This document shows positions 42,672 through 52,816 of a DNA stretch of 64,000 nt, in pieces. Origin of the DNA: Acidimicrobiaceae bacterium. Lineage in GTDB: Bacteria; Actinomycetota; Acidimicrobiia; Acidimicrobiales; Ilumatobacteraceae. The position numbers and the translations under genes were made by a program. The DNA lies in the NCBI GenBank assembly GCA_947447175.1, contig CANFIM010000001.1:1-64000 (forward strand), written 5' to 3'. Within the stretch, counting starts at the first letter, position 1. Each line of letters opens with the position of its first letter. A model generated the notes under the pieces. That model did not search any database. It saw nothing but the letters and a program-made list of their open reading frames with translations, and had not been told where the DNA came from.

Positions 42672-43655
42672 ATGCCACGCGCTTTCATCACCGGTATCAC
42701 TGGCCAAGACGGCCAACACCTAGCCGAATTCCTGCATACCAAGGGCTACGAAGTCTTCGGCATGATCAAAGGTCAGAACAACCCTCGCGCCCTGCAACTG
42801 CGCGACGAACTGCCATTTGTTGAGCTGGTTCCTGGCGATCTCGCCGACCTCACCAGTTTGGTGTCGGCACTCGAGTATGTGAAGCCTGACGAGGTGTACA
42901 ACCTGGGCGCTATTTCGTTCGTTGCTATTTCATTCGGACAAGCCGAACTCACCTCAAATATCACCGGACTCGGTGTGCTTCGTATGTTGGAAGCCATCCG
43001 CATGGTGGGCGGTAGTCAGAACAATCCCATTCGTTTTTATCAAGCATCATCATCTGAGATGTTCGGCAAGGTTCGTGAAGTTCCACAAACAGAACTCACA
43101 CCGTTCCACCCACGGTCGCCTTATGGTTGCGCCAAAGTGTTTGGCCACGACATCACGGTGAACTATCGCGAAAGCTATGGCATCTACGCGTGCTCTGGAA
43201 TTTTGTTTAACCATGAAGGACCACGTCGTGGTCTTGAATTTGTGACTCGCAAAATTTCCAATACCGCTGCACGCATCAAACTTGGACTTGAAAAAGAACT
43301 CGTGATGGGCAACCTTGATGCGAAGCGCGACTGGGGCTATGCAGGTGATTACGTGCGCGGCATGTGGCTCATGTTGCAACAAGATCAGCCTGATGACTAT
43401 GTGTTAGCTACAGGCGAGACTCACTCCATTGAAGAGTTCCTTACTCTCGCTTTTGAAGAAGTGGGTCTTGATGATTGGCACAATTACGTGCGTCAAGATC
43501 CGCGCTTCTTCCGACCTGCCGAAGTTGATCTTCTGATTGGTGACCCCACTAAGGCTCGCGAAAAGTTGGGCTGGGTACCTGAGGTTGATTTCCCATCACT
43601 TGTGAAAATGATGGTGCAAAACGATCTTGCAATCGAAACTGCTCGCAGTAAGTAA
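42672..43655 (+). CDS. gmd: GDP-mannose 4,6-dehydratase
   Basis: 327 aa. Makes GDP-4-keto-6-deoxymannose, the substrate of Fcl. [18 protein letters not shown] is the NADP site. [23 protein letters not shown] with the catalytic Ser/Thr-Glu region and [22 protein letters not shown] with Tyr and Lys follow. The [16 protein letters not shown] and [15 protein letters not shown] motifs are typical. A GAGG Shine-Dalgarno lies 8 nt before the ATG, so it is leadered. Confidence 0.95.
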   Translation: MPRAFITGITGQDGQHLAEFLHTKGYEVFGMIKGQNNPRALQLRDELPFVELVPGDLADLTSLVSALEYVKPDEVYNLGAISFVAISFGQAELTSNITGLGVLRMLEAIRMVGGSQNNPIRFYQASSSEMFGKVREVPQTELTPFHPRSPYGCAKVFGHDITVNYRESYGIYACSGILFNHEGPRRGLEFVTRKISNTAARIKLGLEKELVMGNLDAKRDWGYAGDYVRGMWLMLQQDQPDDYVLATGETHSIEEFLTLAFEEVGLDDWHNYVRQDPRFFRPAEVDLLIGDPTKAREKLGWVPEVDFPSLVKMMVQNDLAIETARSK

Positions 43656-43659
43656 TTAC

Positions 43660-44985
43660 CTATTCGCCAAAGGGCGAATCAAGTATTCCTTCAGCTACTA
43701 ATGCAGCATCCGGTGTTTCACCGTTGGCAAGTTGCGTTCGTAAGGCGAAGGCAAAAATCACAAGCGCTGCTGTAGAGCCGGCCACTAAGCCCAGTTCAAC
43801 GCGCAAGTACAGGTCATCAGATGCGAATGCGGTGACGCTGACGAATGATGCCATGGCTGCAAGCCATCCGTATGCAACGAATCGATGTCCGTGTAGTGCA
43901 ATGACTGCCTGCGCAATGGTGAGCGCCAACATGTACAAGCCACTTGCCAATGCCAGCAACGTGAGTGTGCGACGGTCAAGTCCGTCGCCGTACACCAACT
44001 GCAATGCCCAAGGTCCAAGGACGAATGATCCGACAGTTCCAAGAACGGCTACGCCAATCACAATCTTTACAAGCGTTGAGAGACCGTGACGGAATTCAGC
44101 GAATGCTCCCTGAGCTGCAAGGCGAGCGAGGCGTGGCAACAGCGCCGCTTGCACGGCTTGGAACAAAAAGAGTGGAACACGCGACAACAAGACGCCGTTG
44201 CCAAATGCGGTGACTTTCGCGGCTTCTCCAGAATTCGCAAGAATGTTCACACCCAACGGACCTGCATTCACAAGTGCTGCACCCATCACTGAACCAAGCA
44301 GTAACCAACCGAGGTTGGGAGTGATTTCAGCAAACGTTGCTGGTGGACCATCTTGTGTATTGAGATCTTTACGAAGCGCAACAACTGACACTGCAACCAA
44401 TGGTGCAGCAACAACAGCAATTGCATATGCACCAACATTTTCGACACCAAGAATCCACAACAACGTGCATGCACCAATGCGTGAGAGACCGTCGACTCCC
44501 ATGATGATGCCGTATGCCTGGAATCGAGCAGAGCCACTCACAATGCCGCGCGCCATGTGCATGGGCGCGTACGCGATAAATGCAATAACGAGGGCGATTG
44601 TGACTGCCCAATATCCCTCGAACATGTGCTCAGTGAGCCATGGGGAACACGCAAGGATGACAACAACCAAGATGCTGCTCAGCGCAAGCGACAGTGCGAT
44701 CATCTTGCGCACCACAGGAAGTGAGCCTTGACCGAGTGCTTTACGATGAGCAATTGCACGGCCAAGTTCTTGTTCGATGGGCATGTAGAAACCAGGAACA
44801 AGAGCAAACGTGGTGAACCACAAGGCAACAATCGGCTTGAAGTGCTCTTTGCCAAGAGCCACCTGGCCCACTTTGAAAAAGGCGTAGGCGGTAAAGCCCG
44901 CTAGAAAAAGTCCGATAGCAACCGGAACAGTTCCTTCAGGAAGTGGAACCCGCGAGGGCTGTGATTGTTCGAGACCCTCAGACAT
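43660..44985 (-). CDS. Polysaccharide flippase-like membrane protein (MOP superfamily)
   Basis: 441 aa, about twelve hydrophobic segments in a repeated pattern. The N-terminus VPVAIGLFLAGFTAYAFFKVGQVAL, the Asn/Gly-rich loop AKVTAFGNGVLLSRVPLFLFQAVQAALLPRLARL and the absence of other domains fit Wzx/MATE-like lipid-linked-sugar exporters. Next to gmd and the glycosyltransferases, export of the glycan is the simplest role. It ends 4 bp from the convergent gmd stop. Confidence 0.78.
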   Translation of the reverse strand: MSEGLEQSQPSRVPLPEGTVPVAIGLFLAGFTAYAFFKVGQVALGKEHFKPIVALWFTTFALVPGFYMPIEQELGRAIAHRKALGQGSLPVVRKMIALSLALSSILVVVILACSPWLTEHMFEGYWAVTIALVIAFIAYAPMHMARGIVSGSARFQAYGIIMGVDGLSRIGACTLLWILGVENVGAYAIAVVAAPLVAVSVVALRKDLNTQDGPPATFAEITPNLGWLLLGSVMGAALVNAGPLGVNILANSGEAAKVTAFGNGVLLSRVPLFLFQAVQAALLPRLARLAAQGAFAEFRHGLSTLVKIVIGVAVLGTVGSFVLGPWALQLVYGDGLDRRTLTLLALASGLYMLALTIAQAVIALHGHRFVAYGWLAAMASFVSVTAFASDDLYLRVELGLVAGSTAALVIFAFALRTQLANGETPDAALVAEGILDSPFGE

Positions 44986-44993
44986 GGAGAGTC

Positions 44994-44999
44994 AGGCTA
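44994..44999 (-). promoter_or_regulatory. Leaderless -10 hexamer of the flippase gene
   Basis: Minus-strand TAGCCT, 8 nt before the ATG at 44985. Confidence 0.45.
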
Positions 45000-45033
45000 G
45001 TTCTGCCGCCTACCAAGCGGACAGACCCTTGAT

Positions 45034-45300
45034 TTATTGAGCGGTGTTTCTGCTCTGCTTGAACGAATCAATCAACTCACGGCGACGAACTTGGGCCTTT
45101 TGCACTCCGAGAACAGCAAAGCCAACTGCGGTGTAGCCAATTTCGGTGGCCTGCTTCACCACTGAATTGTTGAGAAGAGCGGCAGGGTTCAACTTGGAGA
45201 GATCAACCGAGGTGAGGTCAATGGAGTGAATCTGAGGAAGGGAGATCTCTGGAAGAGTGATCTTGGGGAGGGTGATATGTGGCAAGGACAACTTCGTCAT
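45034..45300 (-). CDS. Small protein with N-terminal (S/T)LPxI pentapeptide repeats
   Basis: 88 aa, family not recognised. Residues 5-24 are four consecutive pentapeptides SLPHI, TLPKI, TLPEI, SLPQI, then two weaker units (HSIDL, TSVDL). A hydrophobic stretch IGYTAVGFAVLGVQ follows at about residues 54-67 and a charged helix KAQVRRRELIDSFKQSRN ends the protein. This suggests a short beta or polyproline-like region attached to an amphipathic or membrane-inserted helix. It has its own -10 hexamer. Confidence 0.7.
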   Translation of the reverse strand: MTKLSLPHITLPKITLPEISLPQIHSIDLTSVDLSKLNPAALLNNSVVKQATEIGYTAVGFAVLGVQKAQVRRRELIDSFKQSRNTAQ

Positions 45301-45306
45301 GCAGTC

Positions 45307-45312
45307 AGACTA
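45307..45312 (-). promoter_or_regulatory. Leaderless -10 hexamer of the 88-aa protein gene
   Basis: Minus-strand TAGTCT, 6 nt before the ATG at 45300. It supports the reality of this small gene. Confidence 0.45.
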
Positions 45313-45411
45313 TCCACGATTGCTAACTTTTGCTAGCACTCTGCAAACTCTTGAGTGGCTTATGGCATAAGGGGATTACTGCACTGCCCCTGGCCCTTCG
45401 GCCCTGCGCAT

Positions 45412-45417
45412 TAGCCT
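45412..45417 (+). promoter_or_regulatory. Leaderless -10 hexamer of the GT2-membrane fusion operon
   Basis: TAGCCT, 9 nt before the GTG at 45427. Confidence 0.45.
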
Positions 45418-45426
45418 CGCAGGGAC

Positions 45427-48400
45427 GTGACTGAGTCCTCTTTTTCTCCTTCCCAACCCCCCGTAGTGGCTGTCATGGTCGTCCACGAGCCAGGGGAATG
45501 GCTGACCGAGTCGCTTCAGGGCGTGGTGGCGCAGGACTATCCGCAACTACAAATGCTCGTTCTCGTCTCAGGCCGAGAGGAAGACCCTCAGTCGGGGGCA
45601 ACGCGCGATGTCATCGCCACCATTGCACCATCGGCAGTAGTGCGTTTCTTGGGTGGAAACCCCGGATTCTCTGGTGCCTGCAACTCGGTTCTCAACTTGG
45701 TGCAAGGCGACAGTGGTTTGTTCTGTTTCTTGCACGACGACGTAGTGATGGCTCCCGATGCCATCACTCGCTTAGTTGACGAAATGCATCGTTCCAATGC
45801 AGGCGTGGTGGGTCCGAAGATTGTTCATTGGGAGAACAGTCAAATGATCCAATCGGTGGGAATTGCTGTTGACAGGTTCGGAGTTGAGCTGCCATTTGCA
45901 GACGACGGTGAACTCGACCAAGAGCAACATGATTCTGTACAAGACGTGTTTGTGGTGCCGTCGTCATGCGTCCTGGTACGAGCCGACTTGTTTCGCACGG
46001 TTGGCGGTTTCAATGCAGACCTTTCCACCGTTGGTGCAGACTTAGATTTCTGCTGGCGAGCACATGCATCGGGTTCGCGCGTCGTTGTGGTGCCCTCTGC
46101 GGTTGTGCGTCATCGTGAGTCAATGAACATTCGCCTCACTGATGAAGAACGTGACGAGGTCAGCGCTGAATCAGAGCGCATGCGTTTACGTACAGTGGTT
46201 GCGCTTACCTCAATTAGCCAATTGCCCATCACGATGGTGCAACTAGTTGCCTTCACGCTGGCTCGCTTCATTCTCCTCGCTACAACCGGACGAATTCGCC
46301 GGGCAGTGGTGGAAGCACAAGCTGTTGCCACTCTGCCGTTCGCATTGGGTGATATTCGCGAACGGCGAAGTGCCCTTTCTGAGTATCGACATGTTGATGG
46401 TGATGAAATTCGCGCCTTGCAATTGCGTGGCAGTTCATTCGTCACTGCATGGTCGCGTCAACGTGCACGACGGGCAGGACTTGCACAGGCAAACGCATCT
46501 ACTGAAGTTCGTGAAGCTGCACCGCGAGGTGCCTATGTGTTGTGGACCATCCTTGCGGCAATCATTCTCGTTGGTTCTCGTTCGTTGCTATTGCACGGCG
46601 TTGTTGCAGTGGGCCAGATGAATCCATTTGGTGCTTCTGTTCGTGAACTGGTGAGTTCATATGCGTCCGGATGGTGGGGTGCAGGGTTTGGACAAGTGTC
46701 TGCTTTGCCCACGGGAATGGCGTTGACTGCCGTTGCAAGTATTGGCACGTTGGGAAATATTGGTTTGCTGCACACGCTTGCTGTGGTGCTCTTGCCGTTA
46801 GTGGGCTGGCTTGGCATGTGGCGATTTGCTTCCGTGATGGGCACGCGTGCAGCTCGAATTGCTGCAGTTGTTACGTACGCTGCAGTCCCATTGCCGTACG
46901 CATCCATTGCATCGGGCCGATGGGGCGCCATGTTGTTGTATGCCCTACTTCCGTGGATGGTGCATTTGTCACGCATGTTGGTGGGGCTCGCTGATCTCAG
47001 TGATGTTCGTGAAGGGGAACCATTAGTGATGGTTTCACCAACTGTTTGGCGTCGGTGGTTTGCATCTCTCACGTTGCTGGTTGCAGTGGCATTTGCATTT
47101 GAACCATCAATTGTTCTTGTTCTGCCGTTTGTCGGAATTGTTCTCGCTATGTCGTCGCTTGCACACGGTTTGAAATTGCGCTGGGTTGCTCGATGGATTG
47201 TCATTATTGGTGCGGCAACTCTCTCTGGCGTAGCTATGAATCTTCCGTGGGCGGGCACCTATGTCCGATCAGGTTGGTGGGAAGCATTGACAGGAGCACC
47301 CACACCATCGGGTCGCAACGTTGGTTTGATTGGTCTCGCCAAGTTTGAGGTGGGCACGTTCTCGCTGTCGTTCTTGTGTCTTGCGCTGTACGCATCTGTT
47401 GTTGGTGCTGTATTTCTTATTCGTGGTGTTCGCACCGGGTGGGCGTTGCGCGGTGCTTCGTTAGTTGTCGTGGGAATGTTGGTGGCGCTACTTGACGATG
47501 CTGCGCTGTTGCCAGTCCACCTTCCTGAACCAGCAATCTTGTTAACCCCCGTTGCATTAGGACTAGCCATCTGCGCATCAACGATGGGTGCATCGTTGGC
47601 GCTCGACCTACGTCGGGGCCGATTCAGTTGGCGTCAACCGCTCAGCGCACTGGTGGGTGCTGCATTTGCAGTTGGATTAGTGCCGGTAGCAGTGAACGCA
47701 GTGAGTGGTTCGTGGCATCAACCAAGTGTGGCTCTGCCGCAATTGTTGGCGCAATTACCTGACGTGCAGTCCACTGGCGAATATCGCACATTGTTTATTG
47801 GTGATGCTCGTGTTTTACCAGGTGCGCCGTTGAACTTCGGATGGGGCATTGCATATTCAGTGGTGAACGGAAGCGTGCCTCGTGAAGATGAGATGTGGGA
47901 AGCGCCGCCAACACGTGCGCGTGACAATGCAGTTGCTGCCATGTACGGAATTGTGCGCGGTCAAACCGCACGCGCGGGGCGTTTGCTGGCTCCACTGTCT
48001 GTTCGTTTTATTGTGGTGCCGATTATTGACGGAGGTGCGTCGACACGAAAGCATCCCATTGCGGCACCACGAGGGCTTGTTGACGCACTGTCGCGCCAGC
48101 TAGATCTTCGACGACGATATGCATCGCCTGACCTCGTGATTTTTGAGAACACGTCGTGGGTGCCCGTTCGTTCGGTGCTCACTGCAAACGGAGCGGCCAG
48201 TAGCAAACTTGCAGGCGCAACCTCCATGATCGCTACTGATATTGGCGGGGCGAGTGCGTTTGGTGTTGCGGCACGTCCAGAGGCATCAACATCGGCAGTG
48301 GTTGAGGCCGGCACAGTTCATCTCGCTGTGCCGTATACCTCTCGATGGAAAGTGAAGGCCAACGGAGCACCAATTTCTGCTCGGCCCGCATTTGGTTTAA

Positions 48401-48618
48401 CAAACGCATACGACATTCCCGCAAATTCTCGCGTGGAACTGTCGTTTGAAACCAGCATGGTGCACTCAATCCTTGTGCTTGTTCAATTCGTGGCGTGGTG
48501 TCTCGTGGTGTTCATTGCGTTCTCTCGCCGTCGCCAATTCATTCGGCGCGTGAAGCCAGTAGCTCTGGCAACAGAAGTATCTGATCCCGCCATCACAATT
48601 CCTGGCGGGCAATCGTGA
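45427..48618 (+). CDS. GT2 glycosyltransferase fused to a large polytopic membrane domain
   Basis: 1063 aa. Residues 15-240 are a GT-A domain (VVAVMVVHEPGEWLTESLQGVVAQDYP, GGNPGFSGACNSVL, CFLHDDVVMAPDA with the metal Asp pair, and VGADLDFCWRAHASG). From about residue 365 there are around ten membrane spans up to about 770, and then an extracytoplasmic region (LPDVQSTGEYRTLFIGDARVLPGAPLNFGWG) with a final span near 1020. It leads an operon with DUF5719 and thioredoxin (GTGA overlaps). It probably makes and processes a cell-envelope polysaccharide. Confidence 0.85.
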   Translation: MTESSFSPSQPPVVAVMVVHEPGEWLTESLQGVVAQDYPQLQMLVLVSGREEDPQSGATRDVIATIAPSAVVRFLGGNPGFSGACNSVLNLVQGDSGLFCFLHDDVVMAPDAITRLVDEMHRSNAGVVGPKIVHWENSQMIQSVGIAVDRFGVELPFADDGELDQEQHDSVQDVFVVPSSCVLVRADLFRTVGGFNADLSTVGADLDFCWRAHASGSRVVVVPSAVVRHRESMNIRLTDEERDEVSAESERMRLRTVVALTSISQLPITMVQLVAFTLARFILLATTGRIRRAVVEAQAVATLPFALGDIRERRSALSEYRHVDGDEIRALQLRGSSFVTAWSRQRARRAGLAQANASTEVREAAPRGAYVLWTILAAIILVGSRSLLLHGVVAVGQMNPFGASVRELVSSYASGWWGAGFGQVSALPTGMALTAVASIGTLGNIGLLHTLAVVLLPLVGWLGMWRFASVMGTRAARIAAVVTYAAVPLPYASIASGRWGAMLLYALLPWMVHLSRMLVGLADLSDVREGEPLVMVSPTVWRRWFASLTLLVAVAFAFEPSIVLVLPFVGIVLAMSSLAHGLKLRWVARWIVIIGAATLSGVAMNLPWAGTYVRSGWWEALTGAPTPSGRNVGLIGLAKFEVGTFSLSFLCLALYASVVGAVFLIRGVRTGWALRGASLVVVGMLVALLDDAALLPVHLPEPAILLTPVALGLAICASTMGASLALDLRRGRFSWRQPLSALVGAAFAVGLVPVAVNAVSGSWHQPSVALPQLLAQLPDVQSTGEYRTLFIGDARVLPGAPLNFGWGIAYSVVNGSVPREDEMWEAPPTRARDNAVAAMYGIVRGQTARAGRLLAPLSVRFIVVPIIDGGASTRKHPIAAPRGLVDALSRQLDLRRRYASPDLVIFENTSWVPVRSVLTANGAASSKLAGATSMIATDIGGASAFGVAARPEASTSAVVEAGTVHLAVPYTSRWKVKANGAPISARPAFGLTNAYDIPANSRVELSFETSMVHSILVLVQFVAWCLVVFIAFSRRRQFIRRVKPVALATEVSDPAITIPGGQS

Positions 48619-50078
48619 ACATCCTGCGACGCATTGTTGGCACCGTGTTTATTGCAGCCGCTCTTGGGGGCGTCATCGCAGTTGAACGCCGTCAACCAGT
48701 CCTCTCGGACGGTGCATCAGCTGTGCTCAATAGTTCAAGTGGATTTCCGCAAGTGTCCGCAGGGTCCAGAATTAGCACCTCTTGGTTTTGCCCAGGGGCC
48801 GCAGGTGGAGACGGTATTGATAGCGCTTCCGTGGTCATATCGAACCCAAGTGATGGAGAAATTACGGCCACAGTTTCTTTTTTGACTGACACAGCAGAAG
48901 AATCAAAAACTGTTGTTGTTGCGGCTCGTTCTCAACTTGCAATTGATGCATTGCGTGGCCGAACAGTTGGCGTTGTGGTTCCCATCATTGAAATCATCGG
49001 CTCAGTGGGAACTGTGGAACAGAACATTGTGTTTGCCGCGGGGGATGTGACATCGCAATGCGTCTCGCAAACGTCGAGCACGTGGTATTTCGCTGACGGA
49101 TTTACCGCAGAAGGCTCTACCGAGCGTTTGGTACTCACTAACCCATTCCCTGAGAGTGCAGTTGCCAACATTTCATTCACCACATCTGAAGGCCGTCGTA
49201 CGCCCGCCAATCTTCAAGGTGTGATTTTGGCTCCTCGTACGTCGAAGAGCATCTCAATTAACGAGGCGGGCGCACAAGATGAATCAAGTGTTGCTCTTGA
49301 AATTCAAGCAACATCGGGTCAAATTATCGCTTCACGCATTGAGCATTATCTCGGTGGTGGTCGACTTGGTTACTCGGCAACAGTGGGCACTCCTACTCCG
49401 CAAAGTGAATGGTGGTTCACGTCGGGTCGTACTGGGTCGTCAGTGACCGAAAAATTAGTTGCCTACAACCCGTCGGATACCGATGCTCAAGTCACTGTGT
49501 CTTTCTTTGGCGTGGGAATAACAAACGGTATGCCACTTGACCAGGCCGCATCGGCTGCTTCGCCATCGTCGGCCCTGACCATTCCTGCAGGAGCAGTATT
49601 GGCAATTAAGACTGACGACATTGCAGATCTACCCAAGGGTGACCATGCAATGGTTGTGTCGTCGTTGGGTAATGCGCGACTTGTGGTTGAACATGTGCTG
49701 AGTCAGATCACCGGAGGCAGTTCATTTACGGCCGTTACTAATGGCATACCCACTGACTTGTTATCCACCAAATGGCGCGTGCCTAGTGGACTTGCGAACG
49801 GCGCTCGCAATGCCCTCACCATTCTCAACACCACTGCAATAGAGGGCACTATCACGGTGTCTGCTGTTGGTCCCGGTGGTGAAGTGCCACTTCCCGACCT
49901 TGTCAATATTCCGATTGGGGCGGCATCTGTGATCAGTCTTGATGTTCCACTCGGTGCTACAGATGGAGAAGTAGTGGTGACTTCCACGGTTGATCTTGCG
50001 ATTCAACGTCGCACCACTCGCGGTCACGGGCTTGTTGGTTTTGGCATCGTTGGGGCACTTCCAGTAAGACAGAAGTGA
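48615..50078 (+). CDS. DUF5719-family extracytoplasmic protein
   Basis: 487 aa, coupled to the GT2 gene (GTGA). An N-terminal span at about residues 7-24 exports the protein. The rest is a series of beta-sandwich repeats, each with a Trp-Phe segment (TSWFCPGAAGGDG, STWYFADGFTAEGSTERLVLTNPF, SEWWFTSGRTGSSVTEKLVAYNPS), a DUF5719 hallmark. In Actinobacteria this family follows a large glycosyltransferase in the same way. Function unknown; a cell-surface partner of the glycan machinery is inferred. Confidence 0.82.
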   Translation: MNILRRIVGTVFIAAALGGVIAVERRQPVLSDGASAVLNSSSGFPQVSAGSRISTSWFCPGAAGGDGIDSASVVISNPSDGEITATVSFLTDTAEESKTVVVAARSQLAIDALRGRTVGVVVPIIEIIGSVGTVEQNIVFAAGDVTSQCVSQTSSTWYFADGFTAEGSTERLVLTNPFPESAVANISFTTSEGRRTPANLQGVILAPRTSKSISINEAGAQDESSVALEIQATSGQIIASRIEHYLGGGRLGYSATVGTPTPQSEWWFTSGRTGSSVTEKLVAYNPSDTDAQVTVSFFGVGITNGMPLDQAASAASPSSALTIPAGAVLAIKTDDIADLPKGDHAMVVSSLGNARLVVEHVLSQITGGSSFTAVTNGIPTDLLSTKWRVPSGLANGARNALTILNTTAIEGTITVSAVGPGGEVPLPDLVNIPIGAASVISLDVPLGATDGEVVVTSTVDLAIQRRTTRGHGLVGFGIVGALPVRQK

Positions 50079-50545
50079 TGTCACGCGTCATCCTTATTCT
50101 TCTTGCCATGACGGTTGCACTTGTTGTGTCTGCCATTTTGCGTCGGCGCAGTGTTGACGCACCAACCCAGGGAAGTTTTGAAGCGCCCAGTCAATTGAAT
50201 CGAAACGACTTTGCATCGCCAGATTCGCCATGGCTTGTTGCGCTCTTTTCCTCATCAACGTGCAATGCGTGTGCCGATGTTGCTTCAAAAGCAGCCATCT
50301 TGTCGTCACGCGAGGTAGCGGTGGTCAATGTTGATTATGTGGAGAACAAAGATCTGCACGCAAGGTACAAAATTGAAGCTGTGCCCACCTTGGTGATTGC
50401 CGATGAACATGGTGTTGTGCAGAAAGCGTTTCTTGGTCCGGTGAAGGCACAAGATTTATGGGCTGCGGTGGCCAATTGCAGAGAGCCTGGTGTTGCGCCC
50501 GAAAGTTGCCAAAACCATTCAGATGACGGTGATCACCACCACTAA
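50078..50545 (+). CDS. Membrane-anchored thioredoxin-like protein with His-rich end
   Basis: 155 aa from the ATG at 50078 (TGATG); a GTG at 50075 is the alternative. One N-terminal span anchors a thioredoxin fold. FSSSTCNACADV has the Cys-x-x-Cys pair (CNAC) and VPTLVIADEHG the cis-Pro. The C-terminus ends in DDGDHHH. It may reduce or isomerise disulfides of envelope proteins, for example the Cys-bearing DUF5719 partner. Confidence 0.82.
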   Translation: MSRVILILLAMTVALVVSAILRRRSVDAPTQGSFEAPSQLNRNDFASPDSPWLVALFSSSTCNACADVASKAAILSSREVAVVNVDYVENKDLHARYKIEAVPTLVIADEHGVVQKAFLGPVKAQDLWAAVANCREPGVAPESCQNHSDDGDHHH

Positions 50546-50559
50546 AGAAGTGGAAGCGT

Positions 50560-52476
50560 TTACGACAAGATGTTGGACGGCGCAGGCTCAAGACCAGCTT
50601 GCACCAACTTGCCCACGGTGGGGCCGTCGATGGTTTCGTCTTCAATGAGTTTCTCAGCCACAAGCTCAAGCCCCTTGCGGTGCTGAGTAAGAATCTCATG
50701 TGCGCGTTGTTCTTGTTCACGCAAAATACGAGACACTTCTTCATCAAGCATTTGTGCCGTTGAATCGCTGTATTCACGACCACTGGTCATGAGGTCTTCA
50801 CCAAGGAAGACTTGTTGCTGGCCACTCCAGGCCATTGGCCCAACCTTGTCGGACATTCCCCATTCGCGCACCATGCGGCGAGCGATAGAAGTTGCTTGCT
50901 CAAGGTCGTTGGCTGCGCCGCTATTGAGATGGTTGTAGACAATCTTTTCTGCAACGCGTCCGCCCATTGCTTTACAGATGAGATCCTCAAAATATTCACG
51001 TGAGTAGGTGTGACGCTCTTCAGGCAATGTCCACGTAACGCCTAACGCCATACCGCGAGGAAGGATGGTGACCTTGTGGAGCGGATCTGAATGGGGGAGC
51101 ACAGTTGCGAGAACTGCGTGTCCACCTTCGTGAATTGCAGTTGCACGCTTTTCTTCGGCGTTCAGAACCAAACTTTCACGACGCGCACCCATAACAACGC
51201 GATCACGAGCGTTTTCGAAGTCGAGACGTTCAATGTTTGCAGAACTACGACGAACAGCAAACAGAGCAGCTTCGTTCACCAAGTTTGCAAGGTCGGCGCC
51301 ACTCATGCCCGGAGTTGCCTTGGCCATGGTGTCGAGGTCGACATCGGGCCCCATGCGCTTGTCGCGCGAATGCACCTTCAAGATTGCAAGACGTTCTTCG
51401 AACTCGGGCAATGGCACAACAATTTGGCGATCAAATCGACCAGGGCGCAAGAGTGCAGGGTCGAGGATGTCGGGACGGTTTGTTGCCGCAAGAATCACGA
51501 TTCCTTCGGACGTTTCAAATCCGTCCATCTCGGACAACAACTGGTTGAGCGTTTGTTCGCGCTCGTCGTTGCCACCGCCAAGACCAGCACCACGCTTACG
51601 ACCGATGGAATCAATTTCATCGATGAAGATGATTGCTTTGCCCATCTTGCGAGCTGTTTGGAAAAGGTCACGCACGCGGCTTGCGCCAACGCCAACGAAC
51701 ATTTCCATGAAGTCAGAACCCGTGACAGAGAGGAAGCCAACGCCGGCCTCACCGGCAACGGCACGGGCGAAAAGGGTCTTGCCTGTTCCTGGAGGACCAA
51801 CCAGCAGCACACCCTTAGGAACGCGTGCGCCAATTTCTTTGAAGCGTTCTGGCATGCGCAAGAAATCAACGACTTCTTTGATCTCCAACTTCACGCCTTC
51901 ATAACCGGCGACATCGCTAAATGTTGTGGACGGTTTATCGGCAGAGTAGGTCTTTGCCTTGCTGCGACCTACCGACATGATGCTGCCTGCTTGCCCCATG
52001 GCACGACGTTGCATCCAGATGAAGAAGCCAATCACGAACATAAAAGGCAACACAATGGGCAGAAGGCTTGTGAGCCAATTTGCTTGTGGCGTTTTGTAGT
52101 CGTAGTTGACGCCCATTTGCTTCAGCAATTGTTCGTCTGCATCGGATAGTTGCACGGAGCCGGTGGTGGTGAACTTGCCACCATTCGCAAGCTTTCCCGA
52201 GATGGTGTTGGTGGCGTTGTTGATGGTGACAGTTTGAACATCGCCATTACGTACCTGAGCTAGGAACTCTGTGTATGTGAGTTTCTCGCCGGTTGCGGGG
52301 GTGATGAACTGGCTACCAAATGCCAAGACAGCGACTGCGCCAACGATGGCCCAGATAGCCCACTTGGGCATGGGTGGCTTGCCGTCGGCGCCTGGTTTGT
52401 TGTTGCGCATGCCCTTAATGGGGTTGCGACTTTGCTGATTGCGTGGGGGTGGCGGTGGAGGGGGCATCTCGCTCAT
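50560..52476 (-). CDS. ftsH: ATP-dependent zinc metalloprotease FtsH
   Basis: 638 aa. Membrane-bound AAA+ protease that removes misfolded and regulatory proteins. A Pro-rich N-terminus (residues 4-11) is followed by spans at about 39-57 and 137-154. Walker A GPPGTGKT is at 227-234, Walker B FIDEID at 284-289, and HEGGH, the zinc site, at 449-453. The ATG at 52476 follows TAGCAT by 6 nt; the GTG at 52479 is less likely. Confidence 0.96.
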   Translation of the reverse strand: MSEMPPPPPPPRNQQSRNPIKGMRNNKPGADGKPPMPKWAIWAIVGAVAVLAFGSQFITPATGEKLTYTEFLAQVRNGDVQTVTINNATNTISGKLANGGKFTTTGSVQLSDADEQLLKQMGVNYDYKTPQANWLTSLLPIVLPFMFVIGFFIWMQRRAMGQAGSIMSVGRSKAKTYSADKPSTTFSDVAGYEGVKLEIKEVVDFLRMPERFKEIGARVPKGVLLVGPPGTGKTLFARAVAGEAGVGFLSVTGSDFMEMFVGVGASRVRDLFQTARKMGKAIIFIDEIDSIGRKRGAGLGGGNDEREQTLNQLLSEMDGFETSEGIVILAATNRPDILDPALLRPGRFDRQIVVPLPEFEERLAILKVHSRDKRMGPDVDLDTMAKATPGMSGADLANLVNEAALFAVRRSSANIERLDFENARDRVVMGARRESLVLNAEEKRATAIHEGGHAVLATVLPHSDPLHKVTILPRGMALGVTWTLPEERHTYSREYFEDLICKAMGGRVAEKIVYNHLNSGAANDLEQATSIARRMVREWGMSDKVGPMAWSGQQQVFLGEDLMTSGREYSDSTAQMLDEEVSRILREQEQRAHEILTQHRKGLELVAEKLIEDETIDGPTVGKLVQAGLEPAPSNILS

Positions 52477-52482
52477 CACCTC

Positions 52483-52488
52483 ATGCTA
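52483..52488 (-). promoter_or_regulatory. Leaderless -10 hexamer of ftsH
   Basis: Minus-strand TAGCAT, 6 nt before the ATG at 52476. The spacer GAGGTG resembles a Shine-Dalgarno, but it abuts the start codon. Confidence 0.45.
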
Positions 52489-52568
52489 CGGCTGGGGCGT
52501 GTGACCTAACCCTCGGGGCCGTGAATTAGGGGAAAGTTGGTATCGCCAATTCCACTATTCGGGGTGAC

Positions 52569-52574
52569 TACCGT
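52569..52574 (+). promoter_or_regulatory. Leaderless -10 hexamer of the DUF3499 gene
   Basis: TACCGT, 7 nt before the ATG at 52582. It decides against the longer frame from 52537. Confidence 0.45.
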
Positions 52575-52581
52575 TTTCCAC

Positions 52582-52812
52582 ATGGCTCGGCACTGCACGC
52601 GACAAGGATGTGTTCATCCTGCAACTGTCACGTTGACCTATCAATATGCTCGGTCCGTTGCCTGGCTTGATGACCTCACGCCAGAACGTGACCCTCACGC
52701 ATATGACCTGTGCGACCAACACGGCGACCGCACCAAGCCGCCCACGGGCTGGCACCTGGAAGATCGCCGTCAACGTAACCACGTGTACACCGCAACCCGT
52801 CTCGCCGGGTAG
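52582..52812 (+). CDS. DUF3499-family small zinc-ribbon-like protein
   Basis: 76 aa. CTRQGCVHPATVTLTYQYARSVAWLDDL, then DPHAYDLCDQHGDRTKPPTGW, is the complete family pattern, with Cys-x4-Cys and Cys-x2-His as likely zinc ligands. Found in nearly all Actinobacteria next to manB and, from memory, equivalent to Rv3258c. Its function is unknown. It is the first gene of a run ending with Trm112. Confidence 0.85.
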   Translation: MARHCTRQGCVHPATVTLTYQYARSVAWLDDLTPERDPHAYDLCDQHGDRTKPPTGWHLEDRRQRNHVYTATRLAG

Positions 52813-52816
52813 ATCC

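Noticed and set aside
43662..43679. Hairpin ATTCGCC-AAAG-GGCGAAT between gmd and the flippase as terminator
   Set aside because: The stem is perfect, but no T-run follows on either strand, and most of it lies in the flippase coding end.
45334..45362. CIRCE-like heat-shock operator: TAGCACTC and GAGTGGCTTA
   Set aside because: The spacer is 11 nt instead of 9 and the second arm has mismatches. No chaperone gene is adjacent.
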